From Cytobacillus firmus (GTDB lineage: Bacteria > Bacillota > Bacilli > Bacillales > Cytobacillaceae), in assembly GCF_023657595.1 (NCBI RefSeq), contig NZ_CP098323.1, positions 334,001 through 398,000 on the forward strand: a stretch of 64,000 nt of DNA, read 5' to 3'. A program made the translations under genes and the position numbers. The stretch's first letter is position 1. Each line of letters starts with the position of its first letter. Below the pieces are notes generated by a model, which worked only from the letters and a program-made list of their open reading frames with translations, was not told the origin of the DNA and searched no databases. This document shows positions 63,321 through 64,000 of the stretch, in pieces.

Positions 63321-64000
63321 ATGAAAGATGTAGTTACCATTGGGGATGCCATGATAACATTCAACCCTTCGGCAACCGGTCCAATGAGGTTTGTACCAAC
63401 CTTTGAACGTAAAATTGGCGGGGCAGAGCTGAATGTAGCGATTGGCTGCTCCCGGTTAGGATTAAAAACCGGCTGGATTAGTCGTCTGGGAAATGATGAA
63501 TTTGGAAGGCACATCTTTAATACAGTGCGCGGAGAAGGAATTGATGTCTCACAATTAAAGCTTGTTGACGGATATCCGACATCTCTTAATTTTAAAGAGA
63601 TTATGGGGGATGGAAGTGTAAGAACTTTTTACTACCGAACTAATTCTCCAACTACAGCTTTAACAATTGAAACATTAAGTGAAGAATATATTAAAAATTC
63701 AAAGGTCCTCCATATCACCGGAATTTTCCCTGCAGTGGATAAGGAGAAAAATATTGACCTTATTAAATATGCAATTTCTCTCGCTAAGAAGCACGGCGTT
63801 CTAGTCTCATTTGATCCAAACATCAGATTGAAACTATGGACTAAGGAAGAGGCGAGGACTGTTTTAAGAGAGTTTCTCCCGTATGTTGATATTTTTCTGA
63901 CGGGCGAGGAGGAAGCTGAATTATTGCTGGGAACCAGTGACCCAAGAGAAGTCATTGAACTTGGCAAAGCTTTCGGCATCAGCCATATTGCTATTAAGCA
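63321..64000 (+). CDS. kdgK: 2-dehydro-3-deoxygluconokinase, PfkB family (3' end outside window)
   Basis: About 226 residues before the window ends. Begins MKDVVTIGDAMITFNP, then IGGAELNVAIGCSRLGLKTGWISRLGNDEFGRHI, the first PfkB signature, and FLTGEEEAELLLG later. The DTGKGD-type ATP/base signature lies beyond the edge. Phosphorylates 2-keto-3-deoxygluconate for cleavage to pyruvate and glyceraldehyde-3-phosphate. Starts 24 bp after the regulator; kdgA would be expected next. Confidence 0.85.
   Translation, partial: MKDVVTIGDAMITFNPSATGPMRFVPTFERKIGGAELNVAIGCSRLGLKTGWISRLGNDEFGRHIFNTVRGEGIDVSQLKLVDGYPTSLNFKEIMGDGSVRTFYYRTNSPTTALTIETLSEEYIKNSKVLHITGIFPAVDKEKNIDLIKYAISLAKKHGVLVSFDPNIRLKLWTKEEARTVLREFLPYVDIFLTGEEEAELLLGTSDPREVIELGKAFGISHIAIK

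Overview
The window looks like a low-to-moderate GC Bacillaceae chromosome. Protein lengths, start patterns and gene order resemble Bacillus subtilis, with a Cytobacillus/Bacillus firmus-like feel (inference; no search was run). Evidence includes the purEKBCSQLFMNHD order behind a purine riboswitch and PurR boxes, the yerA-yerB-yerC-pcrB-pcrA-ligA-camS run, gatCAB, and dgkB-rlmCD.

Layout. 1-2023: 3' part of a 23S rRNA gene, 5S rRNA and terminator. 2.5-3.2 kb: yebE/yebG-like pair. 3.2-16.7 kb: the complete de novo IMP operon plus purB, controlled by PurBoxes and a guanine-type riboswitch. 16.7-21 kb: a 37-aa membrane peptide, a DUF2892 protein, and the yerA, yerB and yerC homologues. 21-27.3 kb: pcrB, pcrA, ligA and the CamS lipoprotein. 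27.4-34.5 kb: a catabolic block (pruA, nicotinamidase-like protein, proline symporter with a 32-aa accessory peptide, an RsbR-like STAS protein, isocitrate lyase) whose intergenic regions share an ATATAACA operator-like motif. 34.6-39 kb: yueI, a cupin, gatCAB. 39.4-46 kb: thioredoxin-like, nitronate monooxygenase, ppaC, phosphoesterase, a second STAS protein, DUF421 and plsY. 46-50.7 kb: orphan zinc-finger anti-sigma-like protein, unknown small protein, TetR regulator, dgkB, rlmCD. 50.8-62 kb: two orphan PAS histidine kinases, secreted phosphodiesterase, SH3-C39 protein, xpaC-telA, excisionase-like HTH, half-size FAD protein and secreted M28 peptidase. 62.2-64 kb: a LacI regulator with a triple operator and a truncated kdgK.

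The most unusual signal is non-coding. At least four intergenic arrays (2.2, 11.9, 35.2 and 49.1 kb) each carry six copies of a short motif spaced 20-21 bp, which is two turns of B-DNA. Two more at 27.4 and 43.2 kb are looser. Each array uses its own motif, except that 11.9 and 35.2 kb share one motif in opposite orientation. One array sits inside the pur operon between purF and purM. They are too short-spaced for CRISPR and do not read as genes.

A second layer is a set of hairpin-rich intergenic repeats (15.2, 16.9, 20.9, 39.1, 46.6 kb). Copies differ by compensatory changes in both arms, so structure rather than sequence is being conserved. A separate multi-hairpin element lies at 41.1 kb.

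All family assignments come from reading motifs and remembered homologues. No database search or folding program was used.
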